Of a stretch of 64,000 bases of DNA, positions 34,782 through 45,495 are shown one piece after another (within the stretch, counting starts at the first letter, position 1; each line of letters starts with the position of its first letter). The notes under the pieces are model-generated. The model was not told the origin of the DNA. It worked only from the letters and a program-made list of their open reading frames with translations, and did not search any database. Both the position numbers and the translations under genes were made by a program. The DNA comes from Alpinimonas psychrophila (lineage in GTDB: Bacteria > Actinomycetota > Actinomycetes > Actinomycetales > Microbacteriaceae), in NCBI RefSeq assembly GCF_014137865.1, contig NZ_JACGWU010000002.1, forward strand, positions 186,001 through 250,000, written 5' to 3'.

Positions 34782-35314
34782 GGCTTCTCTGCAGAGCCTT
34801 CGTGAAGCTCGTCAGCTTCGTCAGCCTCGTCAATATCGCTGACACCGTCGGCCCACGGGTTGACCCGCGGCGCAGCCTCTTCATCATGGATTTCGCGGGG
34901 CTTGACGTAGGGGTCCGCTTCGCCAGCATAGACCGCGTTCTTCGCTAGACCCTCGACCGCGGAGTCCTGCTCCCGAGCCTTCTCGAGCAAGTCGTTGATG
35001 CTTTGCGCGTTCTCCGGCAGGGCATCGAGCATGAACTCGATGACGGGGGTCAGGCGAATCGTAAGATTGCGTCCCACCTCACCGCGAATGCGACCAGTGT
35101 TGGCCTTGAGCGCCGCCTGCGTATCGGCACGCTCCTCATCGGAGCCGTAGACGGTGTAAAAAATTGTGGCGTGTTGGAGGTCACCGGTGCACCGAACATC
35201 CGTGATCGTGACAAAGCCCAAGCGGGAATCTTTGACGACACCGCGCTCGAGAGCCTCCGCGACGATGACCTTGATGCGTTCACCAAGCTTGCGTGCTCTG
35301 GCGTGGTCGACCAT
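34778..35314 (-). CDS. rbfA: Ribosome-binding factor A
   Basis: 178 residues: a KH-like RbfA domain (residues 1-115; ARKLGERIKVIVAEALERGV, FVTITDVRCTGDLQHATIFYTV, TIRLTPVIEFMLD) plus a C-terminal acidic tail of about 60 residues. RbfA matures the 30S subunit. It follows infB after a terminator-like stem-loop. Confidence 0.93.
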   Translation of the reverse strand: MVDHARARKLGERIKVIVAEALERGVVKDSRLGFVTITDVRCTGDLQHATIFYTVYGSDEERADTQAALKANTGRIRGEVGRNLTIRLTPVIEFMLDALPENAQSINDLLEKAREQDSAVEGLAKNAVYAGEADPYVKPREIHDEEAAPRVNPWADGVSDIDEADEADELHEGSAEKP

Positions 35315-35352
35315 GTTCGTGCCTATCTCTTAAATCTCTTAAAAAGTGGGGC

Positions 35353-35397
35353 AAGAAAAGGGGCAGGCTGCGGGTTGCGCGGCGTGCCCCTTTTCTT
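35353..35397 (-). terminator. Intrinsic terminator between infB and rbfA
   Basis: AAGAAAAGGGGCA (35353-35365) and TGCCCCTTTTCTT (35385-35397) form a perfect 13-bp stem with a 19-base loop; on the minus strand the stem ends in TTTTCTT, so GC-rich core plus T-rich tail fits a Rho-independent terminator just 8 bases past infB. The sequence is symmetrical and would also work on the plus strand. rbfA would then need readthrough or its own promoter. Confidence 0.75.
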
Positions 35398-35404
35398 ACA
35401 GGGA

Positions 35405-38299
35405 TTAGACGCGGGGCTTTTCTTTCATCTCGATCGTCTCAATCTCGTCACCGAGCATGATGTCGTTGTACTTGCCCAGTCCGATACCACACTCGAAGTC
35501 CGTGCGGACCTCAGTGGCGTCGTCCTTGAAGCGACGGAGCGACTCGATGGCAAGACCATCGGCGATAACGATGCCCTCGCGAATAACGCGGGCCTTCGAG
35601 TTTCGCGTGATGGTTCCGCTGCGAACGATACAGCCGGCAACGTTCCCGAACTTGCTCGAGCGGAAGATCTCGCGAACTTCTGCAACACCCGACTGGATCT
35701 CTTCGAATTCAGGCTTGAGCATGCCCTTGAGGGAGTGCTCAATGTCTTCGAGGGCACCGTAGATGACCGAGTAGAACCGGATGTCGACACCCTCACGGGC
35801 AGCACGCTCGCGCGCTTTAACGTCGGGGCGAACGTTGAATCCGATGATGACGGCGTTGTCGACCGTAGCGAGGTTGACGTCGCTCTCGGTGACCGCACCC
35901 ACACCACGGTGGATGATGCGTAGCTGAACAGAATCATCAACCTCGATCTTGAGCAACGACTCTTCGAGGGCTTCAACAGCACCCGAAACGTCACCCTTGA
36001 TGATGAGGTTGAGCGACTCGACCTTGCCCTCTTCGAGAGCGCGCGTGAAGTCTTCAAGCGAAATGCGCTTGCGACCCTTGGCCAACAGCGCGTTACGTTC
36101 GGCAGCTTCACGCTTCTCAGCAATCTGACGAGCCGTACGGTCTTCTTCGGTAACGAGGAAGGTATCTCCGGCGCGCGGAACACTCGAGAGGCCCTGAACT
36201 TGAACCGGACGAGAAGGAGTGGCTTCCTTGACGGGATCACCGTTCTCATCCATCATTGCGCGAACGCGACCATACGCCGTACCCGCAACGATGGCGTCAC
36301 CAACACGGAGGGTTCCCGACTCGATGAGCACGGTTGCCACAGCACCACGACCCTTATCAAGGCGAGCCTCAATCGCAATACCGCGAGCGGCTTTGTTGGG
36401 ATTGGCACGGAGGTCGAGACCAGCATCTGCGGTGAGCAGAACGGCATCGAGAAGAGCATCAACGTTCAAGCCGGTGAGGGCGGAAACGTCGACGAACATA
36501 ACGTCTCCTCCGTATTCCTCGGCAACGAGACCGAATTCGGTGAGCTGCTGACGAACCTTGGCCGGGTTGGCATCGGGCTTGTCTACCTTGTTGACGGCCA
36601 CAACGATGGGCACCCCAGCGGCTTGTGCGTGGTTGAGCGCCTCAATGGTCTGAGGCATGATGCCGTCGTCTGCTGCCACAACCAGAATCGCGATGTCCGT
36701 TGCCTGAGCACCACGAGCACGCATGGCGGTGAACGCCTCGTGGCCCGGTGTGTCGATGAAGGTGATGGCGCGCTCGACGCCTTCGTGCATGGTGTGAACC
36801 TGGTAGGCACCGATATGCTGCGTGATTCCACCGGCTTCACCCGCGACAACGTTCGTCTTACGGATGCTGTCGAGTAGACGCGTCTTTCCGTGATCAACGT
36901 GACCCATGACGGTGACGACGGGGGGACGAATTTCAAGATCTTCGTCTGTCTCGTCTTCCAGCTCCTGCTCGAGGTCGATGTCGAAGGCTTCGAGAAGCTC
37001 CTTGTCTTCCTCTTCGGGGCTGACAACCAGGATCTTGAATCCCAGTTCTTCACCAAGTACCTGGAATGTGGCCTCATCGAGAGACTCTGTGGCCGTTGCC
37101 ATCTCACCGAGGTGGAACAGAACGGTTACCAGGTTACCGGGGCTGGCGTTGATCTTGTCTGCGAAGTCAGAGATCGAGGCGCCACGACGAAGTCGGACGA
37201 CCGTCGTGCCATCACCGCGGGGAACGCTAACACCACCCAGCGAGGGGGCTTCGCGGAGCTCAAACTCGGCCCTTTTGGTGCGCTTCGACTTACGTGCCTT
37301 GCTCTTGCCGCCTCCGCGACCAAAAGCACCGGCAGTTCCACCACCGGGACCTCGGCCACGGCCGCCCGCGCCACCAGCTGGCGGACGGTTGGGGCCAAAG
37401 CCTGGACGTGCTGCTCCACCGGGAGCACCGGGTGCACCAGCGCCAGCGCCAGCAAAGCCGGGACGTGCGCCACCAGCACCACCGGGGCGCTGGAAGGACG
37501 TACCGGCACCGCCGGGACGACCGGGACCACCTGGGCGGCCACCGGGGCCACCTGCGCCACCCGGACGCGGCATGCCGCCACCGGGACGCGGAGCCATGGG
37601 ACGAGGAATGTTACTGGGGCTTGGAGTTCCCGCCGGGCGTGTGCCCATTCCCTGCGCCGAAGCGAAGGGGTTATTGCCGGGACGCGAGGCACCTGCGGGA
37701 CGTGTACCCATTCCCTGCGCCGAAGCGAAGGGGTTATTGCCGGGACGAACAGCGCCAGGGGCCTTGGGCGCAGCTGGTGCTGAACCGTCCGTGGGCGCAC
37801 TAGGAGCTGCAGGCGTGCCTTCAGCAACGACCGGTGCGGTCGGCGCCGACGGGGCGACAGCAGCCGCTGCTGGAGCAGAGGACGCTGAGGGCGCCGGTGC
37901 TTGAGCCGAGGGAATCGATGCTGGTTTGCTCGGGGCTGGAGCCTGAGCCGAGGGAACCGACACAGTGGCCGCAGGCATGGCAGGTCCGGGGGTCGCTGCA
38001 GCCGAAGGGGCCGGAGCCTGAGCCGAAACTTGGGTGGGGACCGGAGCGCTCGTAGAAGCAACGGGAGTCGCGTCAACCGGGCTCGCTGGAGCAGACGCGG
38101 CAGCAGCGGCAGCAACCGCGGCAGCGGGCTTGATGCCCTCGGCCTCGAGTGCGGCCCGCAACTTGCGCGCTACGGGAGGTTCAATGGTGGACGAAGGTCC
38201 TTTGACGAACTCGCCTATGTCTTTCAACATAGCGAGAGCCTGCTTGCTATCGATGCCGTATTCAGCAGCGACTTCGTGTACGCGTGGTTTGGCAGCCAC
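35405..38299 (-). CDS. infB: Translation initiation factor IF-2
   Basis: 964 residues. An IF2_N helix bundle ([19 protein letters not shown]) opens the protein; residues about 60-330 are an Ala/Pro then Gly/Arg-rich linker; a basic stretch [12 protein letters not shown] leads to the second IF2_N region and the GTPase domain with [16 protein letters not shown] and NKVDKP, then domains II-IV. It loads initiator tRNA on the 30S subunit. GTG 38299 follows AGGAG. The linker includes a duplicated 21-residue unit. Confidence 0.96.
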   Translation of the reverse strand: MAAKPRVHEVAAEYGIDSKQALAMLKDIGEFVKGPSSTIEPPVARKLRAALEAEGIKPAAAVAAAAAASAPASPVDATPVASTSAPVPTQVSAQAPAPSAAATPGPAMPAATVSVPSAQAPAPSKPASIPSAQAPAPSASSAPAAAAVAPSAPTAPVVAEGTPAAPSAPTDGSAPAAPKAPGAVRPGNNPFASAQGMGTRPAGASRPGNNPFASAQGMGTRPAGTPSPSNIPRPMAPRPGGGMPRPGGAGGPGGRPGGPGRPGGAGTSFQRPGGAGGARPGFAGAGAGAPGAPGGAARPGFGPNRPPAGGAGGRGRGPGGGTAGAFGRGGGKSKARKSKRTKRAEFELREAPSLGGVSVPRGDGTTVVRLRRGASISDFADKINASPGNLVTVLFHLGEMATATESLDEATFQVLGEELGFKILVVSPEEEDKELLEAFDIDLEQELEDETDEDLEIRPPVVTVMGHVDHGKTRLLDSIRKTNVVAGEAGGITQHIGAYQVHTMHEGVERAITFIDTPGHEAFTAMRARGAQATDIAILVVAADDGIMPQTIEALNHAQAAGVPIVVAVNKVDKPDANPAKVRQQLTEFGLVAEEYGGDVMFVDVSALTGLNVDALLDAVLLTADAGLDLRANPNKAARGIAIEARLDKGRGAVATVLIESGTLRVGDAIVAGTAYGRVRAMMDENGDPVKEATPSRPVQVQGLSSVPRAGDTFLVTEEDRTARQIAEKREAAERNALLAKGRKRISLEDFTRALEEGKVESLNLIIKGDVSGAVEALEESLLKIEVDDSVQLRIIHRGVGAVTESDVNLATVDNAVIIGFNVRPDVKARERAAREGVDIRFYSVIYGALEDIEHSLKGMLKPEFEEIQSGVAEVREIFRSSKFGNVAGCIVRSGTITRNSKARVIREGIVIADGLAIESLRRFKDDATEVRTDFECGIGLGKYNDIMLGDEIETIEMKEKPRV
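37644..37749. repeat. 63-bp in-frame direct repeat in the IF-2 linker
   Basis: A 43-base block at 37644-37686 recurs exactly or nearly so at 37707-37749, a period of 63 bases or 21 codons (unit around [19 protein letters not shown]). It lies in the low-complexity linker of IF-2, so it changes linker length without touching the GTPase. Confidence 0.85.
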
Positions 38300-38379
38300 A
38301 ATTCTCCTGTCTTAGGGTCTGAGCCCTAATTACAGGACCAGACCATTACAAACGGACGGAACTCATTACGAGTCACTCA

Positions 38380-38685
38380 TTAGTTGTCCATTAGCCGTTC
38401 AGCCTTTGTTTGGTTGGTGTGAGGCTCGCCGACGGCGAGCTCCTTGGAAGTCAGCACGCTGACCAAATCGTGAGTATCGGTAATCTCGGTTCGAAGCGCA
38501 CGCCCGAAAGCCCGACGCTTCACCGCCGTTTCCACACACTCACTGCGTGGATGAACCCATGCACCTCGGCCTGGCGCCACCGCAGAAAAATCTACGACAG
38601 CAATGCCATCCTTGGCAACAACCCGCACAAGTGCAGACTTGTCGGCCTTGTGACGGCAGCCGATGCACGTTCTAACCGGTTCCAT
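38380..38685 (-). CDS. ylxR: YlxR family RNA-binding protein (DUF448)
   Basis: A 101-residue protein with the DUF448 motif RTCIGCRHKADKSALVRVV, GRGAWVHPRSECVETAVKRRAF. The GCR and GRGAW motifs form a basic nucleic-acid surface; YlxR proteins are nucleoid- or RNA-associated and sit between nusA and infB, as here. The gap to nusA is 41 bases. Confidence 0.9.
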   Translation of the reverse strand: MEPVRTCIGCRHKADKSALVRVVAKDGIAVVDFSAVAPGRGAWVHPRSECVETAVKRRAFGRALRTEITDTHDLVSVLTSKELAVGEPHTNQTKAERLMDN

Positions 38686-38726
38686 GTTACCTCACTCTGC
38701 GGGGCCCCGGGATTAGGGGCCGCAAA

Positions 38727-39791
38727 TTAGTCGTCGCCCTCGAGAATTGAGTCGGGCTGAATGTCGATCTTGGCCCCGGTGAGCTTCGCGGCAAGACGAG
38801 CATTCTGCCCCTCCTTACCGATGGCCAACGAGAGCTGGTAGTCGGGGACAAGGGCGCGAACGGCCTTCAGGTCCTTGTCGATGACATAGGAACTTGTCAC
38901 CTTGGCCGGAGAAAGCGCGTTAGCCACAAACGTCGCCAAATCTGCCGAGTAGTCAACGATGTCAACCTTCTCGTCATTGAGCTCCTCGGTTACGGCGCGA
39001 ACGCGACGGCCGAGCTCGCCGATGCAGGCGCCCTTGGCGTTGATAGCAGCGTCGGTGGCGCGAACCGCGATCTTGGTACGGTGTCCAGCTTCGCGAGCCA
39101 GGGCAACGATCTCAACCAGGCCGCTCGCAATCTCGGGAACCTCGAGCACGAACAACTTGCGAACGAGCTGCGGGTGCGTGCGAGAAACAGTGACCATGGG
39201 GCCCTTGAGACCGCGAGCAACGGCCGTAACATACACGCGGATGCGAGCGCCGTGAACATACTCTTCGCCAGGAACCTGCTCCTCGGGGGGCATGATGGCC
39301 TCCACCGAACCGAGATCAATGTGCACCATACGGGGGTTGGGGCCCTGCTGAATGACGCCGGCAACGATGTCGCCTTCGCGGCCCTTGAACTCACCGAGAA
39401 CGGCATCATCAGCGATGTCGCGCAGCCGTTGGAAGATGACTTGTTTGGCGGCAGCCGCAGCGATGCGGCCAAAGTCTTCACCATCGGCGATGGACTCGCC
39501 AATGATGTGACCTTCTTCGTCTTTTTCGGGTACAAAAATGGTGACAATACCGGTCTTGCGATCCAGCTCTACTCGAGCGTCAGGAAGCTCAATCGCGGGG
39601 CGAACCTCCGGAACGACCTTAGATCCGGGAGCTCCCTTGGGCTGGCGAATGGGCTTGGGCAGCGGCTGATTTTGAACCATGTGCTTCTGATAGGCGATAA
39701 GAATGGCCTGCTCGATGATTTCGACGAGTTCGTCAAAGGGGATGCCCTTCTCAGTTTCCATGAGCTTGAGAACTCTGAGATCGATATCCAC
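38727..39791 (-). CDS. nusA: Transcription termination/antitermination factor NusA
   Basis: 354 residues with an N-terminal RNA-polymerase-binding domain (LRVLKLMETEKGIPFDELVE), an S1 domain, and two KH domains (GACIGELGRRVRAVTEELNDEKVDIVDYS; AIGKEGQNARLAAKLTGAKIDI). There is no C-terminal acidic repeat region, the usual actinobacterial form. GTG 39791 follows AGGAGG. The rimP gene that normally precedes nusA is absent; proS lies directly upstream. Confidence 0.95.
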   Translation of the reverse strand: MDIDLRVLKLMETEKGIPFDELVEIIEQAILIAYQKHMVQNQPLPKPIRQPKGAPGSKVVPEVRPAIELPDARVELDRKTGIVTIFVPEKDEEGHIIGESIADGEDFGRIAAAAAKQVIFQRLRDIADDAVLGEFKGREGDIVAGVIQQGPNPRMVHIDLGSVEAIMPPEEQVPGEEYVHGARIRVYVTAVARGLKGPMVTVSRTHPQLVRKLFVLEVPEIASGLVEIVALAREAGHRTKIAVRATDAAINAKGACIGELGRRVRAVTEELNDEKVDIVDYSADLATFVANALSPAKVTSSYVIDKDLKAVRALVPDYQLSLAIGKEGQNARLAAKLTGAKIDIQPDSILEGDD

Positions 39792-39850
39792 GACGGGCCT
39801 CCTATATTCGCACCAGTTACCGCTTGCCTCCCGGCGAACGAAGTTTCAGT

Positions 39851-41623
39851 TTAGCTCAGGTGGCTGAGCACCTCGGCCACGGGCACCGAGCGGCGCTCTC
39901 CGGTGCGGCGGTTCCAGACTTCAACCACGCCATCGACCAATCCTTTACCCACGATGATGATCCGCGGGACACCGATGAGTTCGGCGTCGCCAAACTTCAC
40001 ACCGGGAGACGCCTTAGGTCGGTCGTCGAACAGCACGTCGTAGCGAGCGGCCTCGAGGTCGGCCACAATTTTTTCGGCCGCCTCGTAGACTGCCTCATCT
40101 TTGCCGGTGGCAATAACGTGTACGTCAAACGGGGCAACATTCTCGGGCCAGATTAAGCCCTTCTCGTCGTTGTTCGTCTCGGCAATAACGGCCAGGATGC
40201 GGGTCACCCCGATTCCATATGACCCCATGGTGACGGTGACCAGTTTGCCATTCTCATCGAGAACTTTGAGCCCGAGCGCCTCGGCATACTTGCGGCCAAG
40301 CTGGAAGACGTGACCGATTTCCATGCCCCGCGCAATCTCTACGGGGCCCGAACCATCGGGGGCCGGGTCGCCTTCGCGAACATCCGATGCCTCAATAACG
40401 CCATCGGCGACAAAGTCACGACCAGCCGTAACGTTGAGAGCGTGACGCTCGTGCAGGTTGGCGCCGGTGATCCATGCGGTGCCGTCAACGACACGGGGGT
40501 CGACGAAGAAGCGCACCTTCGAGGTCGCCTCGGCGCCGAGTACGGGGCCGCCCAGCGACCACGGGCCAATGTAACCCTTGACCAGCGCTGCATTCTTCGC
40601 GAAGTCTTCCTCGGTGGCGGCCTCAACTGTAGCCGGGGAGAACGCGATCTCGATGCGAGAAAGTTCGACCTCGCGGTCACCGGGAAGACCCACCGCTATG
40701 AGCTCGCGGGTTCCGTCGAGATGGGTAAGCGCCAGCACGACGTTCTTCAGGGTGTCGGCGGCGGTCCACTCCCGGCCGGTGGGATGCGCGTGGTTCGTGT
40801 TGACGAAATCCACGAGAGAAGCAATGGTCGGCGTGTTCGGCGACTCAAACACTTCGGCGGCAGGAAGACCGTCGAGAGGGATGCTCGCAGGCACGACGGT
40901 GCGAAATGCTTCGACGTTGGCCGCGTAGCCCGAGGCGTTACGAACGAAAGAGTCTTCGCCCACCTCGGTGGGGTGCAGGAACTCCTCCGAGCGCGAACCA
41001 CCCATTGCGCCGGCATCCGCCGTGACGATCACGTAATTTAAGCCGAGGCGAGCGAAAATCCGCTCGTAGGCATCACGCTGAGCTTGGTAGCTCACGTCGA
41101 GACCTTCGTCCGAGACATCGAAGGAGTACGCGTCTTTCATCGTGAACTCGCGGCCGCGCAGTAGTCCCGCCCGGGGGCGAGCCTCATCGCGGTACTTGTC
41201 TTGAATCTGATACAGGCAGACCGGCAAATCCTTGTAGCTCGTGTACATGTCTTTCACGAGCAAAGTGAAGACTTCTTCATGCGTGGGGGCCAACAAGTAG
41301 TCGGCATCCTTGCGGTCCTTCAGACGAAAAATTCCGCTGCCGTACTCGTCCCATCGACCGGTGACCTCATAGGGTTCCTTGGGGAGTAGCGCTGGAAAGT
41401 GCACTTCTTGCGCACCGGCCACCATCATTTCTTCACGGATGATCGCCTCAACTTTGGCCTTCACCCGCAAGCCAAGCGGCAACCACGCAAAAATGCCCGG
41501 AGCCTGGCGGCGGATGTAGCCAGCACGCAGCAGGAGCCGATGGCTGGTGACCTCGGCTTCAGCCGGGTCTTCGCGGAGGGTACGCAGGAATAGGTGTGAG
41601 AGTCGTGTTGGCACGACCCCCAT
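39851..41623 (-). CDS. proS: Prolyl-tRNA synthetase
   Basis: About 590 residues, a class II synthetase of the bacterial type. Motif 2 region is visible in [30 protein letters not shown]; an editing (YbaK-like) insertion occupies the middle (about residues 225-380), followed by motif 3 [16 protein letters not shown] and the anticodon domain. I chose ATG 41623; GTG 41614 (VPTRLSHLF) fits the family start equally well. It converges on nothing and lies 1 base after the MFS stop codon. Confidence 0.95.
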   Translation of the reverse strand: MGVVPTRLSHLFLRTLREDPAEAEVTSHRLLLRAGYIRRQAPGIFAWLPLGLRVKAKVEAIIREEMMVAGAQEVHFPALLPKEPYEVTGRWDEYGSGIFRLKDRKDADYLLAPTHEEVFTLLVKDMYTSYKDLPVCLYQIQDKYRDEARPRAGLLRGREFTMKDAYSFDVSDEGLDVSYQAQRDAYERIFARLGLNYVIVTADAGAMGGSRSEEFLHPTEVGEDSFVRNASGYAANVEAFRTVVPASIPLDGLPAAEVFESPNTPTIASLVDFVNTNHAHPTGREWTAADTLKNVVLALTHLDGTRELIAVGLPGDREVELSRIEIAFSPATVEAATEEDFAKNAALVKGYIGPWSLGGPVLGAEATSKVRFFVDPRVVDGTAWITGANLHERHALNVTAGRDFVADGVIEASDVREGDPAPDGSGPVEIARGMEIGHVFQLGRKYAEALGLKVLDENGKLVTVTMGSYGIGVTRILAVIAETNNDEKGLIWPENVAPFDVHVIATGKDEAVYEAAEKIVADLEAARYDVLFDDRPKASPGVKFGDAELIGVPRIIIVGKGLVDGVVEVWNRRTGERRSVPVAEVLSHLS

Positions 41624-41624
41624 T

Positions 41625-42923
41625 TTAGGCGGTGGGAGACGGCACCCGCCGCCAGGCGACAAGAATCACCGCCAGCGTCACCGCAATGACGAGGGCCATC
41701 GAGGTGACATTGAGCATGCCGTAGCCGACCGCGGCCAACACGACTCCAGCCAGGGCACCTCCCCCGGCACCCGCCAGGCTCATGACCGTGTCCGAGAAAC
41801 CTTGAACTGTGGTTCGATCCTGGGGTTCCACGGACTCGGTCAATAGCGCGGAACCGGCGACGGTGGATGCTGACCATCCCAACCCCAATAGGACAAGGGC
41901 AACCGTAACCGCCGGAACCGAATCGGGCGCACTCCAGTTCACGATTAGTGAGGCCATGAAAATGGCTTGTCCCATCAAAATAACCGTGGGACGCCCCAGC
42001 CGATCGGCCAACCATCCAAAGACCGGCGAGAGGGCGTACATGCCGGCGGTGTGCAAACTGATGGTCAAGCCGATGAGTGGGATGATAACTCCGTGAAGGG
42101 CAAGATGAACCGGCGTCATGGCCATGACGGCCACCATCGTGGCATGACTGAAGGCCAGCGAAAAGACGGCCACAGCGGCAACCGGGTTGGCGGCAAGGAT
42201 GCGAACGGCCGCTCCAAACCCCCGTTTTGCAGGCAGCTGCACAATTCCGGCGTCACTGTAACGCGCGCGCGCCAGAAACAATGGATCGGGACGTAACGAC
42301 GTGAGATACAGGATGGCGGCCAACAGTTGCGCGATAGCCGCCAGTGCGAAAGCCCCTGTTAGCGGAGGGAGCCCGAGGGTCTCCCCAAAGCTGTCCCCCG
42401 GCCCGACGAGGTTGGGACCCGCCACAACACCAATGGTGGTTGCCCATACGACCAACGAGAGGTCCCGAGCGCGTCGTCTTGGTTCCGCCAAGTCCGCTGC
42501 TGCAAACCTGGTCTGAAGGTTAACAGCACTTCCCGCCCCCAAAACAAGCATGCTGACCAGAAGAACCGGAAAATTATGGGCAGCTGTCGCAATGACAACT
42601 GAAATGGCACCCACGAGCGCGATAGTGGCGCCGAGCGAAAGCGCGAAACGGCGTCCGAATCTGCCGGCGAATCGTGCCAAGGGGATCGCAAAAACCGCCG
42701 CACCGAGGGTCGACATCGTGGCGGAGAGGCCGGCATAGGCCGGGGAACCCCCGATATCGGCCGCCAGAAGCGAACCGAGCGAGAAGGCTGCCCCCATGCC
42801 AAGACCGCCGAGTACCTGGCCTGTGGAGAGAATGCGAAGGGTGTGCCTTTGGAGTGCCGGGTAATCCACGATGGCTGTCACAGTGCGAAGTTTATGCCCC
42901 TCCGGCCTTGAGTCCCTCGACAC
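41625..42923 (-). CDS. MFS transporter of unknown specificity
   Basis: A 432-residue, 12-helix major facilitator with [13 protein letters not shown] between helices 2 and 3 and [16 protein letters not shown] between helices 8 and 9. The substrate cannot be deduced; drug or sugar export types share these motifs. The start is uncertain: GTG 42923 adjoins the ispG stop (TAG|GTG), while GTG 42881 lies 15 bases after a GGAGGGG and gives a typical short N-terminus. It lies between ispG and proS. Confidence 0.85.
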   Translation of the reverse strand: MSRDSRPEGHKLRTVTAIVDYPALQRHTLRILSTGQVLGGLGMGAAFSLGSLLAADIGGSPAYAGLSATMSTLGAAVFAIPLARFAGRFGRRFALSLGATIALVGAISVVIATAAHNFPVLLVSMLVLGAGSAVNLQTRFAAADLAEPRRRARDLSLVVWATTIGVVAGPNLVGPGDSFGETLGLPPLTGAFALAAIAQLLAAILYLTSLRPDPLFLARARYSDAGIVQLPAKRGFGAAVRILAANPVAAVAVFSLAFSHATMVAVMAMTPVHLALHGVIIPLIGLTISLHTAGMYALSPVFGWLADRLGRPTVILMGQAIFMASLIVNWSAPDSVPAVTVALVLLGLGWSASTVAGSALLTESVEPQDRTTVQGFSDTVMSLAGAGGGALAGVVLAAVGYGMLNVTSMALVIAVTLAVILVAWRRVPSPTA

Positions 42924-44072
42924 CTATGACGTGATGACCTGAACGGTTCCCACGTCAGTGGAAGGCATCTCGGCAGCGAGGCGGTTGGCTTCTTCAATGA
43001 GTGTGGCAACGATTTCGCTTTCGGGCACGGTTTTAACGACCTCACCTCGAACGAAGATTTGGCCCTTCCCGTTACCCGAGGCAACTCCGAGATCGGCGTC
43101 TCGGGCTTCGCCGGGGCCGTTGACGACACAACCCATTACAGCAACGCGCAACGGAACCGTCATGCCCTCGAGTCCAGCGGTCACATCGTTAGCCAACTTG
43201 TAGACGTCGACTTGCGCGCGACCGCAGCTGGGGCACGACACAATTTCGAGCTTGCGTTCGCGCAGGTTCAGCGACTGCAGAATCTGCAATCCGACCTTGA
43301 TCTCCTCAGCAGGGGGAGCCGAGAGCGAGACGCGAATGGTGTCGCCGATTCCCTCCCCGAGCAAAATACCGAAGGCTGTTGAAGATTTGATCGTTCCCTG
43401 AAAGGACGGGCCGGCCTCGGTTACCCCGAGGTGCAGAGGCCAGTCGCCGCGCTCCGCCAGCAGGCGATACGCCTTGACCATAATCACGGGGTCGTTGTGC
43501 TTGACCGAAATCTTGAAGTCGTGAAAATCGTGTTCCTCAAACAGGCTGGCCTCCCAGACGGCGCTCTCCACAAGAGCCTCCGGCGTGGCCTTGCCGTATT
43601 TCTCCATGAGGCGGGGGTCGAGGGATCCGGCGTTTACGCCAATCCGGATGCTGACGCCAGCGGCCTTGGCACGTCGCGCAATCTCGCCCACTTGATCATC
43701 AAACTTACGAATGTTGCCGGGGTTGACCCGCACAGCGGCACAACCAGCGTCAATGGCCGCATAAACATAAGCAGGCTGAAAGTGGATATCAGCAATGACC
43801 GGAATCTGGCTCTTCTTCGCAATGATGGGAAGAACTTCGGCATCGTCACGGCTAGGAACAGCCACACGAACGATGTCGCAACCGGATGCCGTCAATTCGG
43901 CAATTTGTTGCAACGTCGAATTGATGTCGGTCGTCGGAGTCGTGCACATGGACTGCACACTGACTTGAGCATCGCCGCCAACGAGAACCTTGCCAACTTT
44001 GATCTGACGAGATTTGCGGCGAGGAGCTAGGATTTCTGGTTTTTTGGGCATTCCCAAATTGATTGCGGGCAC
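42924..44072 (-). CDS. ispG: 4-hydroxy-3-methylbut-2-enyl diphosphate synthase (flavodoxin)
   Basis: A 382-residue iron-sulfur enzyme of the MEP isoprenoid pathway. It has [20 protein letters not shown] and the three cluster cysteines in SCPSCGR and [11 protein letters not shown]. The start is GTG 44072, giving the family-like [11 protein letters not shown] 44051 is an alternative. With dxr two genes upstream, the region holds two MEP-pathway steps flanking a site-2 protease, the order dxr-rseP-ispG common in bacteria. Confidence 0.96.
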   Translation of the reverse strand: MPAINLGMPKKPEILAPRRKSRQIKVGKVLVGGDAQVSVQSMCTTPTTDINSTLQQIAELTASGCDIVRVAVPSRDDAEVLPIIAKKSQIPVIADIHFQPAYVYAAIDAGCAAVRVNPGNIRKFDDQVGEIARRAKAAGVSIRIGVNAGSLDPRLMEKYGKATPEALVESAVWEASLFEEHDFHDFKISVKHNDPVIMVKAYRLLAERGDWPLHLGVTEAGPSFQGTIKSSTAFGILLGEGIGDTIRVSLSAPPAEEIKVGLQILQSLNLRERKLEIVSCPSCGRAQVDVYKLANDVTAGLEGMTVPLRVAVMGCVVNGPGEARDADLGVASGNGKGQIFVRGEVVKTVPESEIVATLIEEANRLAAEMPSTDVGTVQVITS

Positions 44073-44111
44073 GAGATAAAGACTACGTCCCCCGGCAACG
44101 TTATCGGCACA

Positions 44112-45464
44112 CTAGCCGAGGAAATTCACGGGCTTGACGACGTCGGCATAGATCAGGAGCGCACTCATTCCCATCAAGAGAATGAAGACAACAAAGGTCA
44201 CGGGCATGAGTTTGGCAGTGTCGAAGGGGCCTGGATCGACCTTCTTGCGTAATTTGGCCCAGCCCCGACGCAGAGACTCCCAGATTGCGCCGGCGATGTG
44301 ACCGCCATCCAGCGGAAGGAGGGGAATCAGATTGAAGACGAAGAGGGCGATGTTCAAGGAAGCCAAAACACTGATGAGCGAGGCGACCTTGCTCTGGACG
44401 GGCATGAGATCGGTGCTCGCGATTTCGCCGGCCACGCGCCCGACCCCGACAACACTAATCGGACCGTTGACATCACGTTGACCCGAACCAAAGGCGGCAT
44501 TAGCCACCCCGCCGAGGCGTTCAGGCAGATTGGCGATGACGTTCACAACACCGGCGATGTTGGCGCCCATGGCAGGGATAACAGCCGTCACCGGTTGCGG
44601 CACGAAGCCCGCTTGCGGCGAAATGCCGACAAACCCCACCGTGCTCACTGCCTGCTTACCATCGGCGCCCATAACGGGGACGCCCTCCGCCGTGTACTCA
44701 AGGCGTTCCGTGGCAACAGGGGTGATGGTGAGCGGAACCTGGGCGCCATCACGAATAACGACGACGGATAATGCCCTGCCCGCGGACTCCCGAATGATCG
44801 CCGTCGTGGCGTTCCAGTCGGTCAGGGGTTGCCCATCAAAAGAAACCAGGGTGTCGCCAGGAAGAATGCCTGCGGCAGCGCCGGGAGAAACTGGGTCGCC
44901 TGCCGCACAGGCCGTCTGTGTGGATGTTGCGGCGAGAACACACTGGGAAACGGACGCCACGTTGTTGGTTGATTGCACTTGGCCGAAGCCCATGAGAAGC
45001 ACTGAAAAAAGCACGAAGGCGATGACCAAGTTCATGAAGGGGCCCCCCAACATGATGATGATCCGCTTGTAAACAGGCAGATTAAAGAAGGCACGGTTGG
45101 CCGGGGTATTGGTCATACTCTCGTCGCTGGCTTCTCGCGCGTCCTGCACGAGTTTGCCCATGAAACGACGCGTTTTGGAGTTGGAGACGGCAGGGGTTTT
45201 TCCCGGAGGGAACATTCCCGACATCGAGATATAACCACCGAGCGGAATGGCTTTGACCCCGTATTCTGTCTCGCCCTTCGTGCGCGAGAACAGCGTCGGA
45301 CCAAACCCAATCATGTACTGGCGAACGCGCACTCCAAAGAGCTTTGCCGGCACGAGGTGCCCAATCTCATGCAACGCAATCGAGAGAGCCAAACCAACGA
45401 CGAAAATAACGACGCCTAAAACAAAGAGCCACACGTTTTCCACGCTCATCAGATTACTGGCCAT
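44112..45464 (-). CDS. Site-2 protease, RseP/Rip1-like M50 zinc metalloprotease
   Basis: About 450 residues with a membrane-embedded active site: HEIGH at residues 32-36 in the first helix, a PDZ domain (about 190-280), and the second zinc-site motif LPLDGGHIAGAIWE in the third helix. It cleaves membrane-anchored regulators such as anti-sigma factors. I chose ATG 45464; the earlier TTG (45473) and the later ATG 45449 are possible. Between dxr and ispG as usual. Confidence 0.93.
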   Translation of the reverse strand: MASNLMSVENVWLFVLGVVIFVVGLALSIALHEIGHLVPAKLFGVRVRQYMIGFGPTLFSRTKGETEYGVKAIPLGGYISMSGMFPPGKTPAVSNSKTRRFMGKLVQDAREASDESMTNTPANRAFFNLPVYKRIIIMLGGPFMNLVIAFVLFSVLLMGFGQVQSTNNVASVSQCVLAATSTQTACAAGDPVSPGAAAGILPGDTLVSFDGQPLTDWNATTAIIRESAGRALSVVVIRDGAQVPLTITPVATERLEYTAEGVPVMGADGKQAVSTVGFVGISPQAGFVPQPVTAVIPAMGANIAGVVNVIANLPERLGGVANAAFGSGQRDVNGPISVVGVGRVAGEIASTDLMPVQSKVASLISVLASLNIALFVFNLIPLLPLDGGHIAGAIWESLRRGWAKLRKKVDPGPFDTAKLMPVTFVVFILLMGMSALLIYADVVKPVNFLG

Positions 45465-45495
45465 CGCTGACAATCTGCCTCAAACGGATATCGCC

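Noticed and set aside
36890-37904. Large plus-strand frames opposite infB
   Set aside because: They read as Thr/Gly/Ala or Pro/Arg-rich low-complexity sequence and are the antisense of the IF-2 linker.
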